A stretch of 64,000 nt of DNA, taken from the NCBI GenBank assembly GCA_038501625.1, contig JAZAYU010000364.1:186001-250000 (forward strand), given 5' to 3'. Under the pieces are notes generated by a model. It ran no database searches and was not told the origin of the DNA. It saw nothing but the letters and a program-made list of their open reading frames with translations. Both the position numbers and the translations under genes were made by a program. The number at the start of each line of letters is the position of its first letter. The first letter of the stretch is position 1. This document shows, piece by piece, positions 45,978 through 57,749 of this stretch. Origin of the DNA: Corbicula japonica (taxonomy: Eukaryota > Mollusca > Bivalvia > Venerida > Cyrenidae).

Positions 45978-48900
45978 ATGGGTCTTGTGTCTTTCTTCCG
46001 GCGCCTTTGGCGGCGCCTTCTTGGGTGCTTCACCTCGGGTAAGTTATTTTCTTTCTTGAGAAAATGTACCTATTGTGTGTTTATTTTTGTATTTTGACTG
46101 CAAAACGAAATGGCGCGATGTTTGAAAGTTGTGATATACTTTGAATAAAGAAACATACTTAGATCTATATGAAAAATATTAAAAATATCGGTATAAGCAT
46201 GAAAAGAAAAAAGGCGGGATTTTACAAGTTATATCGTTGGATTTTGCAAGAGCACTTTTACCGTTACGGCTATGACTAAAGAATGGTGACCCAGTTATTT
46301 TACAACTGAAATGGTTGATTATTTATTTTCAAAAGAATTATAGAACATGAAGAATGTTTATAATTGTTCTAACATTGGTTTCTGTATGTTCCAGAGAGAT
46401 CGGATGTTGGGTACTCGGCTGTCCGTTACTGCGCCCTGACCGAGGAAGTGGAGTTCCTGCGCCCTGGTGTTGGTTCTGCACTTCCGGCTGCCCAGCCTTT
46501 GCCTGTACCCGCGGATGGTAAGTCATTGTTTGCATAATATATGAATTGTACTACAGTTGCTTTGCAAATGAACCATTGTGAATGTTTAGAAAGTATTTGA
46601 TAGTAGTAATTTGGTATGGATAGACGGATTATGGTTCCAGCTTTCCAAAATAAAACAAAAACATCGGGTGTGCTGGGTGTAGACTATAAAACGGTGTAGA
46701 CCCTAAAATAGCTTTATTTATTATAGTGGGGTTATCTTTAGTTGGGTTAAAAACACTGTCCAAAGTACCTGTGTTAAAAATTCTGTGAAAGTAAATGTTA
46801 ACCTTTGCTGCATATATTACACCTTTTATGTCATGGGTGACCAGTGAAGATCCAGATCAGTTGGCACATCTGTGTCATCTGATCAGGATCTTCACTGTTT
46901 GCTTCATTAGATTCATGGGGTTATTTCTGACTTGAAAGCCAACTTTGAAGATTTTAATCAGACAGCGCAGATGAGCTGGCTGATCTGGATCTACACTGGT
47001 CACCTTTGTGTTAAAACTTAAAAAGGAGTAAAGAGTGAAGTATTTAATTGGAGATGTTTTGATAATAAGATCCAGGTACCAGGAACACTGTAAAAAGTGT
47101 CAATTGATTATGATAAAAGATTTTTCTGCATAGGTGTCTATAAGCTGTCATTTGACCTAGTTTTCGAGGCAATGAAATGTTGGTAATAGAACATGGGTTT
47201 GTAAATAACTAATACACTTAATTCAGCATACAAAATTAGATGAATTATTTATAGAGTTCTATATATTATATAATAATAGTAGTTAGTTTACCTGAAAAGC
47301 ACTTGGTGTGTTATTTACCAATATCAATTCAATATTAGGGCTTTTTTTATTGTCAATTTTATAGCCAATATTCGGTAATGTTCCCAGTGACAAAATACTT
47401 CATTTTTTCCCCAATTATGGAAGAAAAATTCCAAATTTGCATCAATACAAAATATTTCTGACAAAAACCTGCATTACCTGTGTCGTTTCATGAATAAAAT
47501 GTAGCTAGTTGGTTAATAAGGCAACATGAATTTGTTTCTTTAATCCAGAAATGATTGATAATTAATATTATGTGTAAAACGTTTTAGTCCCCAAAAAAGG
47601 AGGAAATTTCCAATTTCTGGAAAAAAAACGTGAAATTTCCCAGTTCTAGGGGTATTGGTCATATTCACAAAATGGTGAAAAAAAAGATCTTGATTGTGTT
47701 ACTTTTGAAGTACAGTATTTAACTGGCATAAATATTGTAAGGCATTTGTTATTCTAAGTGATACAACTATCAGGAAAATATAAGCCTTAACAATCATGTG
47801 AAAGTGTTACTTCACAAAACTGATGTCAGGCATGGAAATAATGACATAAATTTGAGCAGATGACATTGCTTATTGTGCAGTATTAATTATTGTGAAGGTT
47901 TACTGTTTGAAATGACATACTTGGTGAGTTCATGAGTCCCGCAGGTATACATAAGAGGATCATAATTGTCTAGCAGCGGCATTTGTCTAGTAGTCGCACA
48001 TTTTAACCAGAAGCTCAATTGTAAGTTTGAAAAGAATTTCTTGTTTGGCTTAACCCTAACTCCATATATAGCCTTTATTGCATGGAGAAACAGTGTAGAT
48101 CCAGATCAGCCTGCATAAATGTGCTGGCTGATCAGGATCTGCACAGTTTTCTTCAAGATTTACTTTACCTTATTTCTGATCAAGATGTGGTTATTGCAGA
48201 TTTAGATCAGATGGCATGGATGTGCCAGCTGATCTGGATCTACATTAGTGGCACATGGGTTAAAACTTGTATGTAAGGAGTAAAGTGTTAATACTTGCAA
48301 TATATCTGAATGAACATAACCCATGATTGACTTGTTTTTTAATTTTGCCCCAATTTGTATGTTGTACTCCTAATTGAATATGTTCTGTCTGACTTTTGAA
48401 TGTTTTAAACCTGAAACTGAAACTTGATTGTTAAAACTTTGAAAGTACATGTACTTGTCCTACTCAGACTAAGGGTCAATTAATTTAAAATGTAATTAAT
48501 TAAATTACAAATACATGGTAAATTCTACAATTACATTTAATATAGTTACACCCTTTTCCTAAATGTTACATTAAAATGAATGAAATTAAAAAACATCCTA
48601 TTACACATTACATTCAATTACTTGGACAATTGTATTTAAATTGCAATTAATTACAATTACAAATTCAGTTACCCTATTAGTCTGGTCCTACTGGATAAAA
48701 ACTTGTAATATATTACAAGCTTGAACAATGCTATCTGGGACTGCAAATAATGATCACTACCGATTGACTATATTTAAGGATTGAATCAATATTTGATGGT
48801 TTTCATTTGGGTATGGAAAACAGTTGGGTTGTTTAAAGTGTGTGAATCACACATACTTTCTGAAACAATTGTTGGTTTATATAATAACTTCTGCTGGATT

Positions 48901-51900
48901 AACATTGGTCTATGGGTAGAGTGTCTAACTGGATTGGTGGGTTCAGGTCTCAATAGGGATGAGATTCTAATGCAGTTTTTCCACAATCTACATTGGCACA
49001 AGTACTGTTTTCAGCCTGTGAAGCATTAATAGAGCATGATTAATGCAAGTAGGAATAACTTGCTTATCTAATGAAAAAAGTAAGTGTACACTAAAAACTT
49101 ATGCACTTTTTAAGATTTCATCATGTTTGGCATCAAATGTAGATTTAAAGCCCCCGGAGCCCTAAACTTAAGTAAGAACATACTATTGAAAAATCATATT
49201 TGTCCATATAGACTCCAATATATATACTCTCTAACAGAACACAAAAGGTCCAATCGAATTCTTTCCTATAGATGGGTATTTTAGTAAATTAAAATTTTAT
49301 TAGCCCGAACTAATGCTGCAAATTTGTGCCTATAGTTCCAAATACATGTAATATTTCATACAAGAGCGGGTTAAATTGAAGTAACGCCGCTTTAAGTTTC
49401 ATACTTTGCTGTGGTAGCTAAGCTTACATTGTTTATCAGTGTGGAGCAGAGACTTCCTATGCAGTTTTTCAGATACTGACTGCAAACTTTCAACATGTGT
49501 TTGGCATCAAATATAGAATTAACCCTTTCCTCCATATAAACACCTTTATTGCGAGGGCGAACAGTTTAGATCCAGATCAGCCAGCACATCTGTGCCATCT
49601 GCTCAGGATCTTAACTGTTCGCTTTATGATTTGTTAGGTGATTTCTGACCCAAATGAGAAAAGTGAAAATCCTGATCTGACGGCACTGATGTGCCGGCAG
49701 ATCTGGATCTACACTAATTGCATATGTGTAAAAGTTCATATATATGGAGGAAAGGGTTAAATAGTGTTCAATGTTTCCCTGTTAGCTCACTGAGTTGCTG
49801 GTTGTAGGGGAGCTGGGTCTGCTTTGCAATATTTTTTAAGTGTGACTGTCAACTGGAAACTTTCAACCGTTTCCTCGATAGACACACCTTTATTGCGTGG
49901 GCGTCTATGCCGTCTGATCTGGATCTGCACTGTTCGCTTTTTGATTTGTAGGTTATTTCTGACCAAAATGCATCTAATGGAGATCCTGATCAGATGGCAG
50001 GGATGTGCAAGCTGATCTGGATCTACACTGGTCGCACATGCGTAAAAATGCGATATTAGGAGTAAAGGGTTAATATCTGTTTGGTGTCAAATGTAGGAAG
50101 TGTTTTACCTTTCCCTGGTAGCCAACTCAATTGTTTGATGTTGGGGAGCTGAGGGTCTACTTTTGCAGTTTTCAAGATAATGACTGGAAGCTTTCAATAT
50201 ATGTTTTGCATCAAATTTTAATTAGTTTTGTACTTTTTTCTGTTAGCCAATTCAAAAGTGTTTGTTGTGCATCAAAGAATTCTCTAATCTTGATGAGTTT
50301 TTTAGCTCACTTGAGCCGTAGGCTAGCAGTCATATTTTTGCTTCGATTGTTTTGAAACTTAATCAAGGTTGTTTGTCCCAATGATTTCTCAGAGGAGTTC
50401 AAATAAGGGTCATCTGGGTCCAAAAATTAGGTCATTGTTACTAAAAATTGAATTTTCTTGTTAACACTGAAGCGGTCACATTTTTGCTCCAATTGTCGTG
50501 AAACTTGGTCAGGATGTCTGTCCCAGTAATTTCACGGACGAGTACGAATATGAGTCATCTGGGTCCAAAAACTAGGTCACTGTTACTAAAAATAGAATTT
50601 TCTTGTCTTGGCTGTAAATTTGTTATTTCTCATTGGATTTCAAAAAAACTTGGCACAAATTTTCACAGTGACAAGATGGTGTGTCAAGTACAATACCCAT
50701 GCCGGTTGGTCCAAGGTCAAGGTCACTGTTACTAAAAATAGAATTTTCTTGTTAACACTCTAATGGTCACAATGTTGCTCTGATTGTCATGAAACTTGGT
50801 CAGAAAGTCTGTCTAGTAATTTCTCTGACGAGCTTGAATATGGGTCATCTGGGTCCATAAACTAGGTCGCTGTTACTAAAAATTGAATTATCTTGTCTTG
50901 GCTGTAAATTTGTTAGTTCCCATTGGATTTCAAAATAACTTGGCACAAATGTTCACCATTAAAAGGCTGTGTGTCGAGTACAATAACCATGTCGGTTGGT
51001 CCAAGGTCAAGGTCACTGTTACTAAAAAAAGAATTTTCTTGTTAACACTGTAGTGGTCACATTTTTGCTCCGATTGTCACAAAACTTGGTCAGGACTTAT
51101 GTCCCAGTAATTACTTGGACAAGTTCGAATATGGGACATCTGGGGTCAAAAACTAGGTCACTGTTACTAAAAATAGAAAAATCTTATCTTGGCTGTAAAA
51201 TTATTATTTCTCATTGGATTTCAAAATAACTGACAAGAGTCTGTGCCTAGTACAATACCCATGCCTGTTGGTCCAAGGTCAAGGTCCCTGTTACTAAAAA
51301 AAGAATTTTCTTGTTAACACTCTAGTGGTCGCATTTTTGCTCTGATTGTCACGAAACTTGGTCAGGACTTATGTCCCAGTAATTACTTGGAAAAGTTCGA
51401 ATATGGGTCATCTGGGGTCAAAAACTAGGTCACTGATACTAAAAATAGAAAAATCTTGCCTTGGCTGTAAAATTGTTATTTCTCATTGGATTTCAAAATA
51501 ACTTGGCACAAATGTTAACTATGAAAAGGCAGTGTGTAGAGTACAATACCCATCCCTGTTGGTCCAAGGTCAAGGTCACTGTTACTAAAAATAAAAATTT
51601 TCTTGTTTACACTTTAGTGGTCACATTTTTGCTTTGATTGTCCGATTGTGAAGAAACTTGGTCAGGACATATGTCCCACCAGGGCTTTTTCAGCTAGTCT
51701 CACGGGGCCGATAATGGGCCCCATTCAATGCCAAATAGCGTTCATTTTTCCCAAATTCAAGAAAAAATTTCCAATTTCAAGAAAAAAATTCCCGTTTCAT
51801 TAAAAATAACTTTTTTGCCTATAAAATAGAAACAAAAAAGAGAATCCATATAATTAAGGAACTTTCCAATTACAAAATTAGTTTGTTAACTTTAAATCAG

Positions 51901-54900
51901 TGATCTGTGAAACCTACATTCCTTGAATTTATGTATGCAACCTGTGTAAAACCAGTGTGTACCGTGTAAATAAAAATCCCAATTTGAGCAAGGGCCTTTT
52001 TCCCAAAACCCCCTGAAAAAGCCCTGCCCACCTATTAATTGGACGAGTTTGAATATGGGTCATCTGGGGTCAAAAACTAGGTCACTGATACTAAAAACAG
52101 AAAAATCTTGTCCAGGCTGTAAATTTGATATTTCTCATGGGATTTTAAAATAACTTGGCTCAAATGTTTACCATGACAAGGTGTTGTTTCACGTACAATA
52201 CCCATGCCTGTTTGTCCAAGGCCAAGGTCACTGTTACTAATTATAAAATTTTCTTGTCCGGGCTGTAACTTCCTAATGAATGGAGTGATTTAAAATAGCT
52301 TTACATAAATGTTCACCATGACAAGGGTGTGTGTTGTGTACAATACCCATGCCGGTAGGTCCAAGGTCAAGGTCACTGTTACTAAAAATAGCATTTGCTT
52401 TTCCAAGCTGTAAATTTGTTGTTTCTTATTGGATTTTAAAATAACTTGGTTTAAATGTTCACCATATCGAGACGTTGGGTCACGTACAACACAACTTTGT
52501 TGTAATCAGGTGATCGATAAAGTGCCATCATTCCAAGAATAGGGGAGTTTTTCTACTTGTCCACAGCATTGGCATCAGCATTGATTGGGGTCTTTGGAAG
52601 TTTTTATGCAATTGGTTCATAACTCTAAAACTACTTGTGTTATCAATGTAAAACTTGGCAAATGTATTCACGTTCATATGTATTGTAACTAATGACTCGT
52701 GTGACGACCTAATTTGATGTTCTTGATGTTTGTTGGAGCTGAGCACTGTCTACTTGTTATTGTCCAGTGTTTGGCATCAAGTATTTTGATCATCATGATG
52801 TACAAAATGAGCACTGTAATTGTCAAAGCTGTAATCATGTATACACAGTGTTATAAGCCTCAAAAAGAGTTGGCGCTGTATGTAAGACATATTTTACTAA
52901 GATAATTGTGGTTTATGTGGTAATGTTACAGTAGTGATTTTAACCTTAATGACATGATCAGATCATTTTGCGAGCCTAATGAATGAATAATTCTTTCTGT
53001 ATAGAATGTTTCTAAAAATAGTTATTGGGGAAAACTGCTATAAGTTTATGTACATACAATGTTAAGGGGCCGTCATCAGATAGATCTAACATTCTGTTAC
53101 ATCTGACTTTATTGAGATTGAAACTGCAGAAGACTTGTAAAAAAGCAAAGTTCATAATGATTTTAATTGGATAATTTGTCATTATAGTCCTTTGTCAGTA
53201 TAACTTTTCGATGTGTGAAAATCATCAATAAATTGAAGATAACAAAATTTTGTACAAGGCTAAACCAGAATTAATTTATTTATTTGTAATTTATATGTAC
53301 ATAGACTTAAGTTTTCTTATAAGACCATGAGGTGTTACTTCAGATCTTCACACTTTTATATTGATACTTAGTAAACTAAACTTGTGTTGTTATTTTTGTG
53401 AAAGATGATTACTTTTGTGTATATATTGTCAGTTGACTTTTGTATTTATTGTCTGTTCACATGCAAATAAAATAATGGTTAATTTCATGCATTGCTTTCA
53501 CAAAAAACAGTAATGCTTAAGCTAATTAAGTGCACAAATTTGACATATAATGCTAATTTAATGCATTATTTTTGTGTCGCCTGCGATAGCAGGTAGACAC
53601 ATAGGGATCCTATTGTCCGGCGGCGGCGGCTTCGGTGCCGTCATCTGGTAGTCCCCCAACTTTAACCTGAAACTTAATGTTGCCTATAACTTTGAAAGTA
53701 CTTGTCCTATTCACTTCATACTTGGAATATATCATCAGCACCAACAATGCCATCTGTGACGACAAGAATGATAACTCCAGTTTTAATATTTTTTGAGTTA
53801 TGCCCCTTTCAAATGCAACTTTAACCTGCAACTTAATGTTGCCTATAACTTTGAAAGTGCTTCACCTATTCACTTCATACTTGGAATATATCATCAGCAC
53901 GAACAATGCCATCTGTGATGACAAGAATGATAACTCCAGTTTCAATATTTTTTTAGTTATGCCCCTCATTTATGTATCAGATTTGCAAGACAGAGTATGT
54001 TAATTTGATAATACACAAGCTGAAATTAAGTTTGTTTCACTCAAAACAATCATTTATTATGATTAATTAAAAATGAGACACCTTATTTAAACGAAACCAT
54101 GCATTATTTGCAACACTTCATTGATTGAAAAACAAGGTCAAAAGACAGCTAATGCCAACTAAAGAAAGAAGTTACTAGCCACTTCTTTTTTGGTCTTGCA
54201 TGTATTTAACCCTTTATTCCAGTTATATGGGTTTTATCACATGTAAAATGTAGGTTCAGATCAGTGGGCACATCCATGCAATCTGATCAGGATGTACACT
54301 GTTCACTTTTTGATCAGAAATAACAATGAAAAGGTGAGCAGTGTAGATCAAGATCAGATACTTGGGAGTGCCAGCTGATTTGGATGAACACAGGTTGCAC
54401 ATGCAATAAAACCTTTATACATGTATATGGAGTAAAAGGTTGATTACTTTAATATTTAAAGGTGGTTTTGTTTTTATCTTTTTCAGATCTCGATGAGGTT
54501 GAGGTACCGACTCCTTCCTTTGTCTGTGAGGCAGAGTATGTGTGGGACGAGGAGATCCCTTCACTGGTAGGTGCCCAGCCTGCTGACTGGTCTGTTGACT
54601 TGTCTGCTGACGTGTTTGCTGACTGGTCTTATGACTGGTCTGCTGATAGGTCTGCTGACAGGTCTGCTGACTGGTCTTTTGATGATGAGGTCCTTGAGAC
54701 CTATCCACTTTTTTCTGATCTGAGTTCACCGGCAACTAATGCTGCCTATGCAGCAGAGGTTGCCGATGATTCGGATTTGTCTGTTGGCCATTTGTCTCTG
54801 CCCGAGGAGATTCTTCAGGGTCTTTTGTCGGTGTATCTACCTGCGGCTCCCCGAGACTCTCTAGATAGTGTCGATGGTTCCAGCAACCAGGCTTTGCTTG

Positions 54901-55118
54901 CACTTCCTGTGGCACCCCAGGCAGGAGTGCCTGCACTTCCTGTGGCACCCAAGGCAGGAGTGCAGATGCCCGATGCACACCCTTACGCAAACCAGACTGA
55001 AGGAGTGGTGAATGTCAGGGAGGTCTTAATTCCTTTCCTGACATTCCAATATATCCCTGGGAATCCTTGGGTAGGTGACAGTGGTCATGATGACAGAGAT
55101 GACCCAGGTGGAGGATAG
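45978..55118 (+). CDS. Three-exon gene, novel Arg-rich/acidic 271-aa protein
   Basis: The exons are 45978-46038, 46395-46517 and 54487-55118. Donors are TCGG|GTAAG and GATG|GTAAG, and acceptors are TTCCAG|AG and TTTTTCAG|AT. Both introns are phase 1 and the frame is continuous to TAG. The ATG has A at -3 and G at +4. Residues 1-18 (MGLVSFFRRLWRRLLGCF) form a basic amphipathic segment that could bind membrane or act as a short anchor. Residues 94-127 are a Ser-Ala-Asp-Trp/Arg repeat. Residues 200-220 hold two ALPVAP(Q/K)AGV repeats. The C-terminus is acidic and ends Pro-Gly-Gly-Gly. The exons are much more GC-rich than the introns. Intron 2 (about 8 kb) is full of repeats. No known domain was recognised and the function is unknown. 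Confidence 0.7.
46518..46798. other. Start of intron 2, empty insertion site
   Basis: This segment contains AACATTTAC-type empty-site sequence (on -, near 46789) for the left-arm 8706-9210 element. The flank TAGTGGGGTTATCTTTAGTT resembles the flank of the arrayed MITE. Nothing else was seen. Confidence 0.6.
46799..47043. mobile_element. TTAACCC foldback MITE (right arm)
   Basis: This is the mirror of 8455-8700, with GTGAAGATCCAGATCAGTTG and GGCTGATCTGGATCTACACT stems. It lies in intron 2 of the three-exon gene. Confidence 0.85.
48050..48292. mobile_element. TTAACCC foldback MITE (right arm)
   Basis: This is the mirror of 7165-7407, starting TTAACCCTAACTCCATATAT. It lies in intron 2 of the three-exon gene. 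Confidence 0.88.
48880..49060 (+). mobile_element. tRNA-derived SINE-like element, right arm
   Basis: There is an A-box-like GGGTAGAGTGTCT at 48914-48926 and a B-box-like GGTTCAGGTCTC at 48940-48951. The body then reads GGGATGAGATTCTAATGCAG to AGAGCATGATTAATGC. The body is shared with the 223-bp tandem units at 57750-58630, which lack the boxes. Confidence 0.5.
49520..49759. mobile_element. TTAACCC foldback MITE, complete (right arm)
   Basis: This is the mirror of 5698-5937, with both ends intact. Confidence 0.9.
49852..50071. mobile_element. TTAACCC foldback MITE (right arm)
   Basis: This is the mirror of 5386-5605. The final end AGGAGTAAAGGGTTAA is intact and the first stem is shortened. 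Confidence 0.85.
50301..52520 (+). repeat. Expanded GGTCA/GTGACC tandem array, right arm
   Basis: It starts TTTTAGCTCACTTGAGCCG with a small hairpin, then runs about eight subunits. They share GAAACTTGGTCAGGA, GGTCATCTGGGTCCAAAAAC, TAGGTCACTGTTACTAAAAA and CCAAGGTCAAGGTCACTG. It is about twice the length of the left-arm array at 4135-5160, and a 347-bp element is inserted at 51680. Confidence 0.8.
51680..52026. mobile_element. hAT-like 347-bp MITE, right arm only
   Basis: It has perfect 14-bp ends CAGGGCTTTTTCAG...CTGAAAAAGCCCTG, flanked by CCCAC at 51675-51679 and 52027-52031, inside a repeat subunit. The interior is rich in AATTTCAAGAAAAA. CAGGG...CCCTG ends with a 5-bp duplication fit a 5-bp-target hAT variant. 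There is no ORF. Confidence 0.85.
52747..53569. other. Arm boundary and AT-rich intron sequence
   Basis: The inverted homology ends near 53143. From there to 53569 the sequence is AT-rich without features. It is intron 2 of the three-exon gene. Confidence 0.5.
53570..54005 (+). repeat. Interspersed repeat, two tandem subunits of about 160 bp
   Basis: It starts TTGTGTCGCCTGCGATAGCA with a (GGC)n patch. Two subunits follow with AACTTAATGTTGCCTATAAC, TTCACTTCATACTTGGAATA and GATAACTCCAGTTTNAATAT. A related fragment is at 7495-7550. I associate this type with bivalve interspersed repeats. Confidence 0.7.
54206..54443. mobile_element. TTAACCC foldback MITE
   Basis: It starts TTAACCCTTTATTCCAGTTA and contains GTAGATCAAGATCAGA and CAATCTGATCAGGATGTACA. 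It ends GGAGTAAAAGGTTGA just 44 bp before exon 3 of the three-exon gene. Confidence 0.82.
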
Positions 55119-55280
55119 CACAGACATAACAAAAATGTGTGGTTAGGGTGTGGCTGTAGGGGAGGTGGAGGCCACATTTCTATATTTATTTTCAGCCACT
55201 AAGCTAGGAAGGTTTGTGGCTGTTAATAGATATAGAACATTTTATTTCCTCAAACAAGTTAAGTATAAGTGGATCCATAG
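55119..55280 (+). other. Probable 3' UTR of the three-exon gene
   Basis: This sequence follows the stop codon (TAG at 55116-55118). No clear AATAAA signal was seen close by, so the transcript end is not located. Confidence 0.35.
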
Positions 55281-56514
55281 TTTACTGGTTAGGCAAGGAT
55301 AGGCAGGGCTGAACCCATTTCTAGCGCTCAACACTAGGCTAGGCGGCTCTCAAACCAAGGCTAGGCGGCTCTCAACCAAAGGCTAGGCAGCATAGCTTGC
55401 TTTCAACCAAAGGCTAGGCGGCTCTCAACCAAAGGCTAAGCAGCGCTCAAAACTAGGCTAGGCGGCTCTCAACCCAAGGCTAGGCGGGCGGCATTCAAAT
55501 CAAGGCTAGGTGGCATTGACAGTAATACATTTTCTGTCTTTGGTCATTACATCCTTCGTTACTTACAATGAACTAGCAATGATTTCAGGTATATGACTGA
55601 ATTTGGCGGTGACTTCATTTGTCTGAACTGATGCAGGTCTAGCATTGTCTGTGGCAAGTGGTGAACAAGCGACGTTAGCCTTTGTTGGGATTTGAACTGA
55701 ACCTCTCCTCTAGACCTTGCTGATGTAGGATAAATCAGGAAATCGTCCAATTCAAAATTATTCACCAAGTCTGAGTTGTGAAATTCATATAGTGAGGAAG
55801 GGGTATTGGCTAGAGATAAAGGTAGAGCTCTCCATATGCATATTTGCACTCAACCCAAGGCTAGGCGGGCGGCATTCAAATCAAGGCTAGGTGGCATTGA
55901 CAGTAATACATTTCTGTCTTTGGTCATTACATCCTTCGTTACTTACAATGAACTAGCAATGATTTCAGGTATATGACTGAATTTGGCGGTGACTTCATTT
56001 GTCTGAACTGATGCAGGTCTAGCATTGTCTGTGGCAAGTGGTGAACAAGCGACGTTAGCCTTTGTTGGGATTTGAACTGAACCTCTCCTCTAGACCTTGC
56101 TGATGTAGGATAAATCAGGAAATCGTCCAATTCAAAATTATTCACCAAGTCTGAGTTGTGAAATTCATATAGTGAGGAAGGGGTATTGGCTAGAGATAAA
56201 TATAGAGCTCTCCATATGCATATTCGCACTCAACCCAGGGCTAGGCGGGCTCAACCAAAGGGTAGGCAGTGCTCAATCAAAGGCTAGGCAGCGCTCAACC
56301 TAAGGCTAGGCGGCACAGGTGGCATCTAGTGAGGAAGGGGTATTGGTTAGAGATGGAGATGTAATTTACCATCATTCTAATGTCCCATGTCTGTGTCTTT
56401 CTCCACTTGGTGTCTTCTGCAGGAAGACTTGGATAGGTATTATAGAACCTGAATGTTATATCTCCTCTGTGTTATTGTCATTAGAGTTGGAATGATTGTT
56501 TTTTTTTGTATTTT

Positions 56515-56560
56515 TGTTTAATTGGTTGATTGATTGATTGATTGATTAATTGATTGATAA
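56515..56560 (+). repeat. (TTGA)n microsatellite
   Basis: A run of TTGATTGATTGATTGA with a few interruptions. Confidence 0.8.
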
Positions 56561-56611
56561 TTGGAATGATTATTGTATGTTTTTTATTTCATTTTTTTCG
56601 TCACATTTTAA

Positions 56612-56750
56612 TGACTGATCTGGATCTACACTGTTTGCTCATGCAGTAGGTGTATCTATGGGTTAAGGGTTAGTGGCTGATCTACATCTACACTGTTTGC
56701 TCATGCAATAAAGGTCTATCTATAGATTAAGGGTTAGTGGCTGATCTTGA
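56612..56750. mobile_element. Tandem half copies of the TTAACCC MITE end
   Basis: The phrase GGCTGATCTACATCTACACT and relatives, each followed by TTTGCTCATGCA and ATTAAGGGTTAGT, occur two and a half times. This is a second case of part of a MITE being tandemly amplified. Confidence 0.75.
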
Positions 56751-57375
56751 TTTAGTATTTAATTATTAGTGATGTAGATATTAAGTTGCTCTCAACCAAA
56801 GGCTAGGCAGGGCTCAACCGAAGGCTAAGCAGCGCTCAACACTAGGCTAGGCGGCTCTCAACCCAAGGCTAGGCGGGCGGCATTCAAATCAAGGCTAGGT
56901 GGCATAGACAGTAATACATTTTCTGTCTTTGGTCATTACATCCTTCGTTACTTACAATGAACTAGCAATGATTACAGGTATATGACTGAATTTGGCGGTG
57001 ACTTCATTTGTCTGAACTGATGCAGGTCTAGCATTGTCTGTGGCAAGTGGTGAACAAGCGACGTTAGCCTTTGTTAGGATTTGAACTGAACCTCTCCTCT
57101 AGACCTTGCTGATGTAGGATAAATCAGGAAATCGTCCAATTCAAAATTATTCACCAAGTCTGAGTTGTGAAATTCATATAGTGAGGAAGGGGTATTGGCT
57201 AGAGATAAATATAGAGCTCTCCATATGCATATTCGCACTCAACCCAGGGCTAGGCGGGCTCAACCAAAGGCTAGGCATCTAGGTTTTAAGTTTCATTTTT
57301 GTTTCCTATTATTTGAGATTATATTATTTTATTGCTACAACTTGAAATATGTGATACTCTTTAACCCTTTTGTAG

Positions 57376-57422
57376 AGTTAGAAGAACTTCTTACTGGGGA
57401 AAAGATTGATTTTTATGTACAG
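57376..57422 (+). CDS. Candidate alternative exon
   Basis: The acceptor CCCTTTTGTAG|AG opens a frame (ELEELLTGEKIDFYVQ when joined to a phase-1 codon) and a donor CAG|GTATCA follows. The entry phase matches exon 2 of the three-exon gene, and the exit phase (0) matches the open frame at 60356. The frame also stays open to a stop at 57492-57494. It may be an alternative 3' exon or chance. Confidence 0.25.
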
Positions 57423-57749
57423 GTATCAAGTATGGGACCTCCACAGAGGTCCCAGATGTCCTCTATGCTCTTCATGCAAGACAAGTACTTTTAAATAGAC
57501 ATACTTTTCACTTCACTCGCCACAGACTTCTCACTAAGGTCCACCTCACAATGTCTGGTGAAGAGCAGACAGGACAAAACTTTAAAATAGACACACTCAC
57601 TTCCACACTTCATATAACTTTTACTTCACTAAGGTAACTTGATACCTGCATGTAAGGGTCTTTCTTTAAGGTTGTAGAATTGTTTGGATTGATGATTTTT
57701 CTGGGTAGGGCAGTGGGTAAAATTATTTTTATATCCAGTGTCACATATC

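Larger units (their letters stand above)
30767..53143 (-). repeat. Right arm of giant inverted duplication
   Basis: This is the reverse-complement partner of about 3115-24723. It begins at the first base after the 500-N gap, inside a small transposon, and homology stops near 53143. Shared stretches differ by scattered single-base changes and small indels. Larger differences are discrete insertions here (34091-34652, 36347-38382, 51680-52026), losses of left-arm elements, and a shorter 47-bp array. Confidence 0.95.
55281..57262. repeat. CTAGGCGG minisatellite with three units of about 370 bp
   Basis: Short units such as CTCAACCAAAGGCTAGGCGG (about 20-24 bp) surround three near-identical longer units at about 55490-55855, 55866-56232 and 56880-57243. 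These contain TTGACAGTAATACATT, GAACTAGCAATGATT, GTCTGAACTGATGCAGG and GGTATTGGCTAGAGATAAA. Copies 1 and 2 keep a 96-codon open frame on -, while copy 3 has a stop in it (TTGTTAGG for TTGTTGGG). That argues against coding. Confidence 0.85.

Noticed and set aside
54415..54990. ORFs of 84-106 codons antisense to exon 3
   Set aside because: They are shadows of the GC-rich, repeat-containing sense exon. The sense strand has matching splice phase and stop.
55559..56229. Two 96-codon - strand ORFs in the 370-bp units
   Set aside because: The third copy carries an internal stop and no start context or splice signals stand out. The near identity reflects recent duplication of the unit.
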